Below, in pieces: positions 1 through 7,731 of a DNA stretch of 14,107 bases. Source of the DNA: an uncultured Lachnospiraceae bacterium. Lineage in GTDB: Bacteria; Bacillota; Clostridia; Lachnospirales; Lachnospiraceae. The position numbers and the translations under genes are program-made. The stretch is from contig CAJUHJ010000030.1 in NCBI GenBank assembly GCA_910586355.1, positions 1 through 14,107 of the forward strand, in the 5' to 3' direction. How positions within the stretch are numbered: the first letter of the stretch is position 1; every line of letters starts with the position of its first letter. Under the pieces are notes generated by a model. The model did not search any database and was not told the origin of the DNA. It saw only the letters and a program-made list of their open reading frames with translations.

Positions 1-114
1 AAGTCGGTTAATGTTTTTCTATCCATGCCATCATTATATCTTATTGATAGCTTTTGGAAAATTGATTTCCGTGACAAGCCCTGCAAAACTGTTTCATTCC
101 GAATAAAATACAAC

Positions 115-159
115 AGGCAGCCGTCCATTTTAATTGTTTGTGACAATGGACAGCTGCCT
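115..159 (-). terminator. hairpin downstream of etfA, likely operon terminator
   Basis: The arms at 115-129 and 145-159 form a 15-position stem with a single mismatch (122/152) and a loop of about 15 bases. On the minus strand the hairpin follows the etfA stop and runs into a T-rich but interrupted stretch (GTTGTATTTTATT). On the plus strand it is followed by another T-rich stretch, so it could work in both directions. The stem is strong and the U-tract imperfect. It is the natural end of the thl-to-etfA transcript. Confidence 0.7.
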
Positions 160-184
160 TATTTTATTTATGTATCAATTCTTT

Positions 185-1225
185 TTACATAACTTCTTTC
201 AATGCTGCAGTCAGCGCTGGAACGATTTTATTCAAATCTCCAACAAGGCCATAATCTGCAACATCAAAAATTGGAGCATCTTCATCTTTATTAATTGCAA
301 CGATTAAATCAGAATCTTCCATTCCAGCTACATGCTGAATCGCTCCTGAAATACCAATTGCAAAATAAATCTGAGGACGAACCGTTTTTCCTGTCTGTCC
401 AACCTGAAGGTCTACTGGCTGCCAGCCGTTTTCAACTACGGCACGAGAACAGCTTACAGTTGCGCCAAGCACTTCTGCCAGATCGTCTAATAATTTAAAG
501 TTTTCTTTGGAGCCAACTCCACGTCCGCCGGAAACTAAAATCTTCGCATCCATGATATTTGCCGTCGTCTTAACTGCTTTTACAACATTTAAGATTTCTA
601 CATAACGGTTATCTGGTGTAAATCCTGGATTAAATTCTACAATGTTTGCTTTTGCGCCTTCAATTGGAGCAATTTTCTGCATAACGCCAGGACGTACCGT
701 AGCCATCTGCGGACGGTTATCCGGACATGCAATTGTAGCAATTGTATTTCCGCCAAATGCCGGACGTGTCATTAAAAGCTGATTGTGTTTTTGCTCGTCT
801 TCTTTTCCTGGCTGAGCCACTAACGGAAAATCACCGATTTCAAGCACTGTACAGTCTGCGGTAAGACCCGTTGCTACTCTTGCGGAAACAGTAGGTCCAA
901 GGTCGCGTCCGATTGCCGTAGCGCCAACCAGCATAATGTCTGGTTTATACTCATTGATTACGGAAGCAAGCGCATGTGCATAAGGCTCTGTCCGATAATC
1001 TTTTAACTGCGGATCATCTACAACAATGACTTTATCAGCGCCATAAACTGCCAATTCATCTGCAAGACCTTTTACGTCAGAACCGATTAATACTGCTGTC
1101 ACATCTGTATCTAAATCTTTTGCCAAGTCTTTTGCTTTTCCAAGTAATTCAAATGCAACGCCGTCTAATACGTTGTCTACCTGCTGTGCAAAGACATATA
1201 CTCCTTTATATTCTTCTAAACCCAT
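185..1225 (-). CDS. etfA: electron transfer flavoprotein, alpha subunit (EtfA)
   Basis: EtfA pairs with EtfB to form the cytoplasmic flavoprotein that delivers electrons to butyryl-CoA dehydrogenase. In anaerobes of this type the Bcd-EtfAB complex is known to bifurcate NADH electrons between crotonyl-CoA and ferredoxin. From the ATG at 1225 the protein has 346 residues, the usual size. The N-terminal alpha/beta domain covers about residues 6-190. The C-terminal FAD domain shows SGGRGVGS (232-239), QVGQTGKTVRP (274-284) and GISGAIQH (291-298), the typical alpha-FAD contacts. The frame also allows two GTG starts at 1237 and 1234, served by an AAGGA just upstream. I prefer the ATG because the product then begins MGLEEYKGVYVF, as I recall for homologues, and GGTGA lies 8 bases before it, but the start is uncertain. 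The gene is last in the operon, a few bases after etfB. Confidence 0.95.
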   Translation of the reverse strand: MGLEEYKGVYVFAQQVDNVLDGVAFELLGKAKDLAKDLDTDVTAVLIGSDVKGLADELAVYGADKVIVVDDPQLKDYRTEPYAHALASVINEYKPDIMLVGATAIGRDLGPTVSARVATGLTADCTVLEIGDFPLVAQPGKEDEQKHNQLLMTRPAFGGNTIATIACPDNRPQMATVRPGVMQKIAPIEGAKANIVEFNPGFTPDNRYVEILNVVKAVKTTANIMDAKILVSGGRGVGSKENFKLLDDLAEVLGATVSCSRAVVENGWQPVDLQVGQTGKTVRPQIYFAIGISGAIQHVAGMEDSDLIVAINKDEDAPIFDVADYGLVGDLNKIVPALTAALKEVM

Positions 1226-1253
1226 TGTATTCACCACTTTTCCTTATTTTTAT

Positions 1254-2036
1254 TTAGATAATATGTTTCTCTTTAAACTTGCCCATCAAGTAAGCTACTG
1301 CTTCTTCTGTATCAAGCACAACTTTCTCTCCCGCACCTTTACGAACTTTGTCAGATGCTTTTGCAATCTTTGTAGGAGAACCTTTTAAACCAAGGTTTGC
1401 ATCATCTACATCTTTTAAGTCTGCTCTGCCCCATACAGTTACTTCTTTGTCATACGCATCAAAAATTCCGCCTGGTGTCATATAACGCGGCTCGTTTAAT
1501 TCAGATAAAGCCGTGATTAAGCAAGGCATAGTCACCTTTAATTCATGGTATCTGTCTTCGTACTGACGCTCTACAACAACTGCATTGCCGTCAACTTTTA
1601 TATTCTGTGCATAAGAAATTACCGGCAGTCCAAGATGTTCTGCAATCTGTGGTCCAACCTGAGCGGTATCGCCGTCGATTGCCTGACGTCCTGTGATAAT
1701 CAAATCATATTCTAAATTACGGATGGCTCCAGCAAGTGTAGTAGAGGTTGCCCATGTATCTGCTCCGCCTAATACTCTGTCTGTAACAAGAATTCCCTTG
1801 TCAGCTCCCATTGCCATAGCTTCACGTAATACTTCGTCTGCCTTTGGAAGTCCCATTGTAATAACAGTAACTTCTGCTCCAGTCTCTTCTTTTATTCTAA
1901 GCGCTGCCTCTAATCCAGCTTTATCATCCGGATTCATAATAGTAAGCATTGCAGCTCTGTTTAATGTACCGTCCGGGTTAAACTGTACACCGCCTTTGGT
2001 ATCCGGTACCTGTTTTACACATACAACTATCTTCAC
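1254..2036 (-). CDS. etfB: electron transfer flavoprotein, beta subunit (EtfB)
   Basis: EtfB is the partner of EtfA; in bifurcating ETFs it carries the NADH site and a second FAD. The 260-residue product starts MKIVVCVKQVPDT, the classic EtfB N-terminus. It also shows LVTDRVLGGADTWATS (83-98) and the nucleotide-binding loop GRQAIDGDTAQVGPQ (116-130). Conservation fits a Bcd-linked bifurcating ETF, but bifurcation cannot be proven from sequence alone. The start is a GTG at 2036: AAGGAG lies 8 bases upstream of it, whereas the in-frame GTG at 2045 overlaps that ribosome binding site and would add only three residues. The gene is separated from bcd by about 106 bases that contain a hairpin, the longest gap in the operon. 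Confidence 0.96.
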   Translation of the reverse strand: MKIVVCVKQVPDTKGGVQFNPDGTLNRAAMLTIMNPDDKAGLEAALRIKEETGAEVTVITMGLPKADEVLREAMAMGADKGILVTDRVLGGADTWATSTTLAGAIRNLEYDLIITGRQAIDGDTAQVGPQIAEHLGLPVISYAQNIKVDGNAVVVERQYEDRYHELKVTMPCLITALSELNEPRYMTPGGIFDAYDKEVTVWGRADLKDVDDANLGLKGSPTKIAKASDKVRKGAGEKVVLDTEEAVAYLMGKFKEKHII

Positions 2037-2071
2037 GGTATTCACTCCTTATATTTTTTATTTGGTTTCAA

Positions 2072-2111
2072 ACGGACACAAAATGATATGCATCTTTTGT
2101 GCACACTCCGT
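2072..2111 (-). other. intercistronic hairpin between bcd and etfB
   Basis: On the minus-strand transcript ACGGA and CACAAAA pair with TTTTGTG and TCCGT, giving 12 base pairs interrupted by a 5-base one-sided bulge (2102-2106) around an 11-base loop that contains ATGCAT. No U-tract follows, so it is not a standard terminator. It may be an RNA processing or stability element; that role is inference. Confidence 0.5.
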
Positions 2112-2142
2112 CCTCAAATGCCTGTCATAGCAAAAATCGACC

Positions 2143-3297
2143 TTATCTTAATAATGCGCCGGAAATTACCATTCTCTGAACTTCTGAAGTTCCTTCATAA
2201 ATCTCAGTAATCTTTGCATCACGCATCATACGCTCAACATCATATTCTCTGATATATCCATATCCGCCGAACAACTGTACCACTTCTGTGGTAACAGCCA
2301 TAGCTGTCTCTGCTGCAAACAATTTTGCTTTTGCAGCCTCTACGGAATATACTTTCTGTGTCGCTTTTGCCATAGCTGCTTTGTAAACCAATAACTGCGC
2401 AGCTTCAATTCTTGCAGCCATATCTGCCAATTTAAACTGCGTATTCTGCTGCTGTGCGATAGAACGGCCAAACTGCTTTCTTTCTTTTGTATAAGCAACC
2501 GCCCTGTCTAATGCGCCTTCTGCAATTCCGAGCGCCTGGGCAGCAATACCGATACGTCCGCCGTCAAGTGTATGCATAGCGATTGGGAAACCTTTTCCTT
2601 CTACGCCAAGCAAATTCTCTTTTGGAATTCTGCAGTCTTCAAAAATAAGCTCATAAGTAGAAGAACCACGAATACCCATCTTCTTTTCTTTTGTTCCAAA
2701 GGAGAAGCCCGGAGCTCCTTTATCTACAATAAATGCGGAGAAATTCTTTTTCTTTCTTCCCCTCTTATCTGTCACTACGCTTGTAATTGCAATCACAATA
2801 TAAACGTCTGCTACTTTACCATTTGTGATAAAGCATTTTGAACCATTTAATACCCACTCGTCACCGTCTAACACAGCTTTTGTCTGAGCGCCCTGCGCGT
2901 CCGTACCTGCGCCCGGCTCTGTCAGTGCAAATGCGCCAAGTTTCTCGCCGGTTGCCAGTGGTTTTACATATTTTTGCTTCTGCTCTTCTGTACCATAAGT
3001 TAAAATCGGGTCAATACAGAGTGAAGTATGCGCTGATACAACAACGCCCGTTGTAGCGCAGACTTTCGAAAGCTCTTCTACGCACATTACATATGTAAGG
3101 GGATCACATCCCTGTCCGCCGTACTCTTTTGGAACCGGAATTCCCATAAAACCTAATTTCTGCATTTTCTTTACGGTTTCCATTGGAAATTCTTCTGTCT
3201 CGTCTACTTCCTGAGCCAGAGGTTTCACTTCGTTTTCAGCAAAATCTTTGAATAAAGATCTCGCCATTTCATGTTTTTTATCTAAACCGAAATCCAT
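2143..3297 (-). CDS. bcd: butyryl-CoA dehydrogenase (short-chain acyl-CoA dehydrogenase)
   Basis: This FAD enzyme reduces crotonyl-CoA to butyryl-CoA with electrons from EtfAB. The 384-residue protein is full length and has the acyl-CoA dehydrogenase order: an N-terminal helical domain, a middle beta domain with FALTEPGAGTD (123-133) that contacts FAD and substrate, and a C-terminal helical domain with TKERKQFGR and the terminal YEGTSEVQR. Glu368 in YEG is the catalytic base position of the short-chain and butyryl enzymes. The ATG at 3297 has GGAGG upstream at a good distance. Its place between hbd and etfBA fixes the role as butyryl-CoA formation rather than fatty-acid degradation. It is soluble, with no membrane segment. 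Confidence 0.95.
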   Translation of the reverse strand: MDFGLDKKHEMARSLFKDFAENEVKPLAQEVDETEEFPMETVKKMQKLGFMGIPVPKEYGGQGCDPLTYVMCVEELSKVCATTGVVVSAHTSLCIDPILTYGTEEQKQKYVKPLATGEKLGAFALTEPGAGTDAQGAQTKAVLDGDEWVLNGSKCFITNGKVADVYIVIAITSVVTDKRGRKKKNFSAFIVDKGAPGFSFGTKEKKMGIRGSSTYELIFEDCRIPKENLLGVEGKGFPIAMHTLDGGRIGIAAQALGIAEGALDRAVAYTKERKQFGRSIAQQQNTQFKLADMAARIEAAQLLVYKAAMAKATQKVYSVEAAKAKLFAAETAMAVTTEVVQLFGGYGYIREYDVERMMRDAKITEIYEGTSEVQRMVISGALLR

Positions 3298-3339
3298 GAT
3301 TCATATTCCTCCATGTCTAATATTTTACATAATTACTAT

Positions 3340-4212
3340 TTACTGGGCATCTACCGGTGTCTTTGTACGGTCTGCATTATAAATATAGAATCCTTTTCCA
3401 CTCTTAGCGCCAAGGTTTCCGCCGCGAACCATCTTACGAATCAATGGGCATGCACGATACTTGCTGTCACCAGTTTCATTGTAAAGAACATCCATAATTG
3501 CAAGGCAGATGTCAAGACCGATAAAATCACCTAACTCAAGCGGTCCCATCGGATGATTTGCGCCAAGTTTCATAGCGGTATCAATACCTGCAATGTCGGA
3601 AACGCCTTCCATTTTGATAAAAGCAGCTTCATTAATCATTGGAATCAAAATGCGGTTTACAACGAAACCTGCAGCTTCATTCACCTGTACTGGAGTTTTT
3701 CCGATTTCTTCTGAAATCTTTTTGATTGCGTCCACTGTCTCTGCCGGAGTATTTACGCCTGCGATAACTTCGATTAATTTCATACGGTCTGCCGGATTAA
3801 AGAAGTGCATACCAATCATTGGACGTGTCAGGCCGTTTCCGATTTCTGTAATAGAAAGGCTTGATGTATTTGATGCAAAAATGCACTCTGGTTTTGCAAT
3901 TTTGTCTAACTCTGAGAATGTCGATTTCTTTACTTCCATATTCTCAAAAGCTGCTTCTACGATTAAATCACAATCAGCACAAAGGTCTTCTTTTAATCCC
4001 GGCGTAATCTTGGAAAGGATTGCATCGACTGCTTCCTGTGTCATTTTTCCTTTTTCTACCAATCTGGCATATCCTTTTTGGATTTTAGCTTTTCCGCCGT
4101 CTGCCCATTCCTGTTTGATGTCGCAAAGCGCAACTTCATATCCATCGACCTGGGCAAATGCTTTTGCGATGCCCTGTCCCATAGTTCCTGCGCCGATAAC
4201 TCCTACTTTCAT
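3340..4212 (-). CDS. hbd: 3-hydroxybutyryl-CoA dehydrogenase
   Basis: The enzyme reduces acetoacetyl-CoA to 3-hydroxybutyryl-CoA with NAD(P)H, the second step of the butyrate route. The 290-residue product starts with a Rossmann fold, GAGTMG (7-12). Its catalytic set is Ser117 in SNTSS, His136 in GMHFFNP and Glu148 in KLIEVI, and Asn186 in VNRIL is also present. The C-terminal dimerisation domain includes NHPMGPLELGDFIGLD (219-234) and ends with KSGKGFYIY, typical of the family. Length is standard. AAGGAGG lies just ahead of the ATG at 4212. It sits 42 bases after thl and 42 bases before bcd, so no crotonase gene fits on either side. Confidence 0.96.
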   Translation of the reverse strand: MKVGVIGAGTMGQGIAKAFAQVDGYEVALCDIKQEWADGGKAKIQKGYARLVEKGKMTQEAVDAILSKITPGLKEDLCADCDLIVEAAFENMEVKKSTFSELDKIAKPECIFASNTSSLSITEIGNGLTRPMIGMHFFNPADRMKLIEVIAGVNTPAETVDAIKKISEEIGKTPVQVNEAAGFVVNRILIPMINEAAFIKMEGVSDIAGIDTAMKLGANHPMGPLELGDFIGLDICLAIMDVLYNETGDSKYRACPLIRKMVRGGNLGAKSGKGFYIYNADRTKTPVDAQ

Positions 4213-4254
4213 TGTAGTTCCTCCTTGATTGATTTATTTTTTAATGTATTATAA

Positions 4255-5439
4255 CTAATCTCTTTCAACAATTGTAGAGCAGCCCATGCCGCCGCCAATA
4301 CAAAGTGTAGCAAGGCCTTTTTTTGCATCTCTCTTCTGCATCTCATGCAACAATGTAACCAGGATACGGCAGCCGGATGCTCCTACTGGATGTCCAAGAG
4401 CGATTGCTCCTCCGTTTACATTTACTTTTTCCATGTTAAAGCCTAAGTCTCTGGCTACTGCGATAGACTGAGCAGCAAATGCTTCGTTTGCCTCGATTAA
4501 ATCCATATCGTCAATGCTCATGCCTGTTTTCTCAAGCACTTTCTTTGTAGAAGCAACTGGTCCTACACCCATAATCGTCGGATCTACGCCGCCCAACGCT
4601 CCTGCAACCCAGGTAGCCATTGGAGTTACGCCAAGTTCCTTTGCTTTTTCTTCGCTCATTACAACGATTGCTGCAGCTCCGTCGTTGATTCCGGAAGCGT
4701 TTCCTGCTGTTACCAGCCCGCCCTCTTTACCGGAGCAGCATTTTAAATTTGCAAGGCCTTCTGCTGTCGTCCCGGCACGAGGTCCTTCGTCTTTTGCAAA
4801 CATAACGGTTTCTCTTTTTACTTTTACCGGAACCGGTACGATTTCATCCTCAAATTTGCCTTCAGCAATTGCCTTTTCACATTTCTGCTGGCTGTTTGCT
4901 GAAAATGCATCTAACTCTTCACGTTTGATGTCATATTTATCACATACATTTTCCGCTGTAATCATCATATGGTAATGATTAAATGCGTCTGTCAATGCAT
5001 CGTTTACCATAGTATCAATAATCGTCGCATTGTTCATACGGTATCCAAAACGGGCTTTTGTCATTGCATATGGAGCCATGGACATATTTTCCATACCGCC
5101 GGCAACTACAACGTCCGCCTGGCCAGACATAATTAAGCTTGCAGCTTCATTGACACATTTTAAGCCGGAACCACATACTACATTTAATGTGAACGCCGGA
5201 ACTTCAATTGGAAGTCCTGCCTTGATGGAAGCCTGACGCGCTACGTTTTGTCCCTGCGCCGCCTGGATTACGCATCCCATCATTACTTCGTCTACCTGCT
5301 CTGGTTTTACACCTGCACGGTTCAATGCTTCTTTGATTACGATTGCACCTAAATCAGCCGCCGGGGTATTGCTTAATGCTCCGCCCATTTTTCCGATTGC
5401 TGTACGGCATGCGCCTGCTAAAACTACTTTCTTTGCCAT
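4255..5439 (-). CDS. thl: acetyl-CoA C-acetyltransferase (thiolase)
   Basis: Thiolase condenses two acetyl-CoA into acetoacetyl-CoA, the entry step of butyrate formation. The 394-residue protein is full length for the biosynthetic thiolase family. It has the nucleophile Cys89 in NVVCGSGLK, the His350 motif GGAIALGHPVGASGCR, and the second catalytic cysteine, Cys380, in CIGGGMG. The central GGMENMS loop and NEAFAAQ are also present. The ATG at 5439 is preceded by AAGGAG at 8 bases. It is the first gene of the operon and lies directly downstream of a predicted promoter and a Rex operator, so the whole pathway is probably switched on when NADH is high. Confidence 0.96.
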   Translation of the reverse strand: MAKKVVLAGACRTAIGKMGGALSNTPAADLGAIVIKEALNRAGVKPEQVDEVMMGCVIQAAQGQNVARQASIKAGLPIEVPAFTLNVVCGSGLKCVNEAASLIMSGQADVVVAGGMENMSMAPYAMTKARFGYRMNNATIIDTMVNDALTDAFNHYHMMITAENVCDKYDIKREELDAFSANSQQKCEKAIAEGKFEDEIVPVPVKVKRETVMFAKDEGPRAGTTAEGLANLKCCSGKEGGLVTAGNASGINDGAAAIVVMSEEKAKELGVTPMATWVAGALGGVDPTIMGVGPVASTKKVLEKTGMSIDDMDLIEANEAFAAQSIAVARDLGFNMEKVNVNGGAIALGHPVGASGCRILVTLLHEMQKRDAKKGLATLCIGGGMGCSTIVERD

Positions 5440-5474
5440 TTTATCGTCTCCTTATTTTTATTTTATTTCGAAAG

Positions 5475-5492
5475 CTGTTAATTTTTTAACAA
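5475..5492. promoter_or_regulatory. putative Rex operator upstream of thl
   Basis: The plus-strand sequence CTGTTAATTTTTTAACAA matches the Rex consensus TTGTTAAN4TTAACAA at 13 of 14 conserved positions (the first base is C instead of T). Rex is a repressor that leaves DNA when NADH/NAD is high, and it is known to control thl and crt-bcd operons in clostridia. The site lies 36 bases before the thl start codon, downstream of the best promoter candidate, which would suit a roadblock or a closer promoter I have not recognised. A rex gene is not in the window. Confidence 0.7.
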
Positions 5493-5543
5493 TCTTTAAT
5501 AAAAAAATAATCCAGCTCGTCCGAAACTATCTTTTACTAAATA

Positions 5544-5572
5544 ACAGTACCATATCTTGTGCTTTTTTGCAA
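5544..5572 (-). promoter_or_regulatory. candidate sigma-A promoter of thl operon
   Basis: On the minus strand TTGCAA (5567-5572) and TACTGT (5544-5549) are 17 bases apart, and TGG directly before the -10 gives an extended -10 element. Each hexamer is only a moderate match. It would give a leader of roughly 100 bases that contains the Rex-like site. Confidence 0.45.
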
Positions 5573-5621
5573 GGGTTTCACTATTTTTTTCCATGTAAAT
5601 TAGAAACGGCCCGCCCTTCAT

Positions 5622-5641
5622 AAAAACAGCTGAAAACAGCT
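5622..5641 (-). terminator. small terminator overlapping the cutC stop codon
   Basis: AGCTG and CAGCT (5628-5632 and 5637-5641) form a 5-bp stem with a TTTT loop on the minus strand, followed by GTTTTTATG. The stem begins inside the cutC stop codon. It is short, so termination may be weak. The tandem AAAACAGCT repeat (5623-5631, 5633-5641) gives it its shape. Confidence 0.4.
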
Positions 5642-6384
5642 CAATTTTCGTCTAACGCCTGACGCGCTTCACGGATTTTACAGCCCTCTGTATAAAAAAG
5701 TTCATATTCACTGAAACTGCCAAATCCCATATTGACCTGTGTATTCCGGTAAATCATACCGCTGTCGGTTTTGTGTTTTCCAGACATATGAAAACTTGAG
5801 GCGTGGATTTCTTTTTTTAACTGTCTGATTACATCTGCATTGACGCCGCCGCCTAATAAAATTTCAATTCTATCCTCTGCCTGCTCAATCAGCTGATTTA
5901 ACACTTCTTTTCCTTTCTGGCAGTCGCATGCCTGTCCGGAAGTAAGAATGGTGTCAATATTTAATGAAACAGCTTCTTCTAGCGTTTGATATGGATCTTT
6001 GCAAACGTCAAATGCACGATGCAGCGTCATATGAATTCCATCTGCTTTATCGCGCAGCTGTTTCATTTTTTCACAATCTAACGTCCCGTCTGCCTTAAGG
6101 CAGCCGACTACCACGCCGTCTGCGCCAAGTTCCCGAAACATTTCAATATCGTCTGCAAGCATTTGAAACTCTGCGGCCGTATAGAGAAAATCCCCAAATC
6201 TGGGACGAATTAAAACGTTTAACTCTATATCGCATAACTTACGGATTTGTTTAAACTGGCTGACGCCGCAGGTAGTGCCTCCAATCATCAAATTGGCGCA
6301 TACTTCCAGACGGTCAGCGCCTTCTTTTTGCGCAATTACTGCTGATTCTACGGAATCCACACAAACTTCTAATCTCTTTTGCAT
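5641..6384 (-). CDS. cutC: CutC family protein (copper homeostasis family TIM barrel)
   Basis: CutC proteins form a cytoplasmic TIM-barrel family first linked to copper tolerance; their true biochemical role is unsettled, so the copper label is by family only. The 247-residue protein has the family signatures RLEVCANL followed by GGTT (25-38), IRPRFGDFLY (59-68), HRAFD (122-126), ILTSG (146-150) and GGGV (178-181). Cysteines at 8, 29, 39, 51, 95, 104, 128, 153, 155 and 235 are numerous, but I see no standard CxxC metal site. A strong AAGGAGGAG precedes the ATG at 6384. It starts 16 bases after the cell-wall hydrolase gene and shares its transcript; the two have no obvious functional link. Confidence 0.9.
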   Translation of the reverse strand: MQKRLEVCVDSVESAVIAQKEGADRLEVCANLMIGGTTCGVSQFKQIRKLCDIELNVLIRPRFGDFLYTAAEFQMLADDIEMFRELGADGVVVGCLKADGTLDCEKMKQLRDKADGIHMTLHRAFDVCKDPYQTLEEAVSLNIDTILTSGQACDCQKGKEVLNQLIEQAEDRIEILLGGGVNADVIRQLKKEIHASSFHMSGKHKTDSGMIYRNTQVNMGFGSFSEYELFYTEGCKIREARQALDEN

Positions 6385-6399
6385 TGTTTCTCCTCCTTA

Positions 6400-7638
6400 T
6401 CAATAAAATACATGATTCCCAATTACAGTTCCTTCTACACCTAGTGAAGCGCGGCAAAAATACAAAAAACTGACGTTTGTACCGCCGGAAAGGGCTGCGC
6501 TGGCTGCCTGTGTGCAGCTGCTGTTCGCACCTTTTGCCAAGACAACTGCAAACCTCCCGCTTGCTACTGGTGAAAACTGGCCTCCCTGATAAATCACACC
6601 GGAGATTGAATTTGGAAAACTTCCGCTTTTTACGCGGTTTACCACAACGCTTGCCACCGCAAGCTGGCCCTCATAACTTTCTCCCCCAGCTTCACATTCC
6701 ACTAACGCTGCCAGCATGGCAAGGTCGCTGGCATTTGACGTCACAGTCCCGCCGCCGGACTCAGAAGGCGCCGCATTTCCACCGGAATTTTTTCCGGCTT
6801 CTGATTTTTTTTGTTCTGCCGCCCGCTTCTTTTCTTCCTCCGCTCTTTTTTTTGCCTCTGCCGCCTGACGTTTTGCTTCTTCTGCTTTTTTTCTTTCCAG
6901 CTCTTCTTCGTACGCTTTCATTTTCACAATCTGCGCTTCATATTCATCTACTGTTTCCTGCGCGTCTGAAATTTCGCCCTGCTTTACAGAAATACTATTT
7001 TGCGTTTTTGCAATCAGGCTGTTTACCTCTTCTTTTTTCTGTTCCATACTTTGCTGCATAGAAACTAATTCTGTCTGTTCTGCTTCTAAAGCATTTTGTT
7101 TTTCTGTTACCTGCTTTAAGACTTCTTCATATTTTGTCAGCATACGCCTGTCATATTGGTTGACTTCTTCAATATACTCTGCCTTATTTAAAAACTCTGT
7201 CATAGAACCGCTGTCTAATAATACCGCAGCCAAATCTGAATTTCCATTTTCATATATGTATTGAATCCGAAGTTTCATGCTTTCATATTGTTTTATCTTT
7301 GTTTCCTGCGCCTGCGCAAGTTCAGAAACAGTTATTTGAATCTCTTTTTCTTTTTCCTGTATTTGAAATTCCAAATCATTAATTGAAGCGGATACATCAG
7401 AGAGCTGCTGGTTTAAATCTGAAAGTTCTCCTTTTAGGCTGTTTTCCTGGTCTTTCAATGCGCCGACTTTTTTTGCGGCGTCTTCTTTCTGTTGTTCGAG
7501 TTCTGTCAGCTTCTTTCCGGTTTCCTTAAGCTTGTCCCCTGTTTGGGAAGCTGCGGCATCTAACGAAGTCAGCATTACAGCCGCAATTAAGAAATATGCA
7601 GTCTTTTTCAAAATTAGAACGTGTTTTCTGTCTTTCAT
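6400..7638 (-). CDS. secreted cell-wall hydrolase: coiled coil plus SleB (Hydrolase_2) domain
   Basis: The 412-residue protein has a signal peptide: a basic N-terminus, a hydrophobic core at about 12-25 and a likely cut near Ala30. A long coiled coil follows (about 34-280), resembling the N-terminal domain of PcsB-type and M23-associated hydrolases; MKLRIQYIYENGNSD and the following segment (121-170) are characteristic. A Lys/Glu/Ala-rich stretch (242-283) and a Gly/Ser linker lead to a C-terminal SleB-like domain (about 305-412), with VECEAGGE (313-320), GQLAVASVVVNRV and the final IGNHVFY. Glu314 is the probable catalytic residue by analogy with the SleB fold. SleB-type enzymes cleave peptidoglycan glycan strands (lytic transglycosylases). 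The coiled coil suggests control by a membrane partner, as PcsB is by FtsX, so vegetative wall remodelling is as likely as a role in spores. It heads the transcript with cutC. Confidence 0.88.
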   Translation of the reverse strand: MKDRKHVLILKKTAYFLIAAVMLTSLDAAASQTGDKLKETGKKLTELEQQKEDAAKKVGALKDQENSLKGELSDLNQQLSDVSASINDLEFQIQEKEKEIQITVSELAQAQETKIKQYESMKLRIQYIYENGNSDLAAVLLDSGSMTEFLNKAEYIEEVNQYDRRMLTKYEEVLKQVTEKQNALEAEQTELVSMQQSMEQKKEEVNSLIAKTQNSISVKQGEISDAQETVDEYEAQIVKMKAYEEELERKKAEEAKRQAAEAKKRAEEEKKRAAEQKKSEAGKNSGGNAAPSESGGGTVTSNASDLAMLAALVECEAGGESYEGQLAVASVVVNRVKSGSFPNSISGVIYQGGQFSPVASGRFAVVLAKGANSSCTQAASAALSGGTNVSFLYFCRASLGVEGTVIGNHVFY

Positions 7639-7671
7639 ACCACTTTCCCCTATTATTTTTTATTTTTCTAC

Positions 7672-7700
7672 ATTATATCTAATTGTTTTATTTCTTTCAA
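7672..7700 (-). promoter_or_regulatory. sigma-A promoter of the cell-wall hydrolase gene
   Basis: On the minus strand TTGAAA (7695-7700) and TATAAT (7672-7677) lie 17 bases apart, near-consensus, with the start codon 34 bases after the -10. It interleaves with the promoter proposed for the divergent gene. Confidence 0.75.
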
Positions 7701-7711
7701 TATGGTATATT
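7683..7711 (+). promoter_or_regulatory. candidate promoter of the HD-GYP-like gene
   Basis: On the plus strand TTGTTT (7683-7688) and TATATT (7706-7711) are 17 bases apart, with TGG directly before the -10 (extended -10). Its -35 lies inside the spacer of the divergent promoter, so polymerases cannot bind both at once. Confidence 0.5.
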
Positions 7712-7731
7712 TAATAAATAAAGATTTTAAG

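Noticed and set aside
1..192. Open plus-strand frame from the window edge to a TAA at 190-192
   Set aside because: It is AT-rich, has no recognisable protein features, runs through the etfA terminator hairpin and overlaps the end of etfA. It is probably chance.
3593..4228. 211-codon plus-strand frame opposite hbd
   Set aside because: It is antisense to a clearly conserved hbd gene, has no ribosome binding site and no family resemblance. The same applies to the other long frames opposite thl, etfB and carB.
5482..5507. A/T runs in the thl leader as an attenuator
   Set aside because: The T7 run at 5501-5507 has no hairpin directly before it, and the nearby GTTAA/TTAAC pairing is better explained as the Rex operator.
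6477..7061. 194-codon plus-strand frame opposite the cell-wall hydrolase
   Set aside because: Its Phe/Leu/Pro-rich translation is the complement of the Lys/Glu-rich coiled coil, not a membrane protein.
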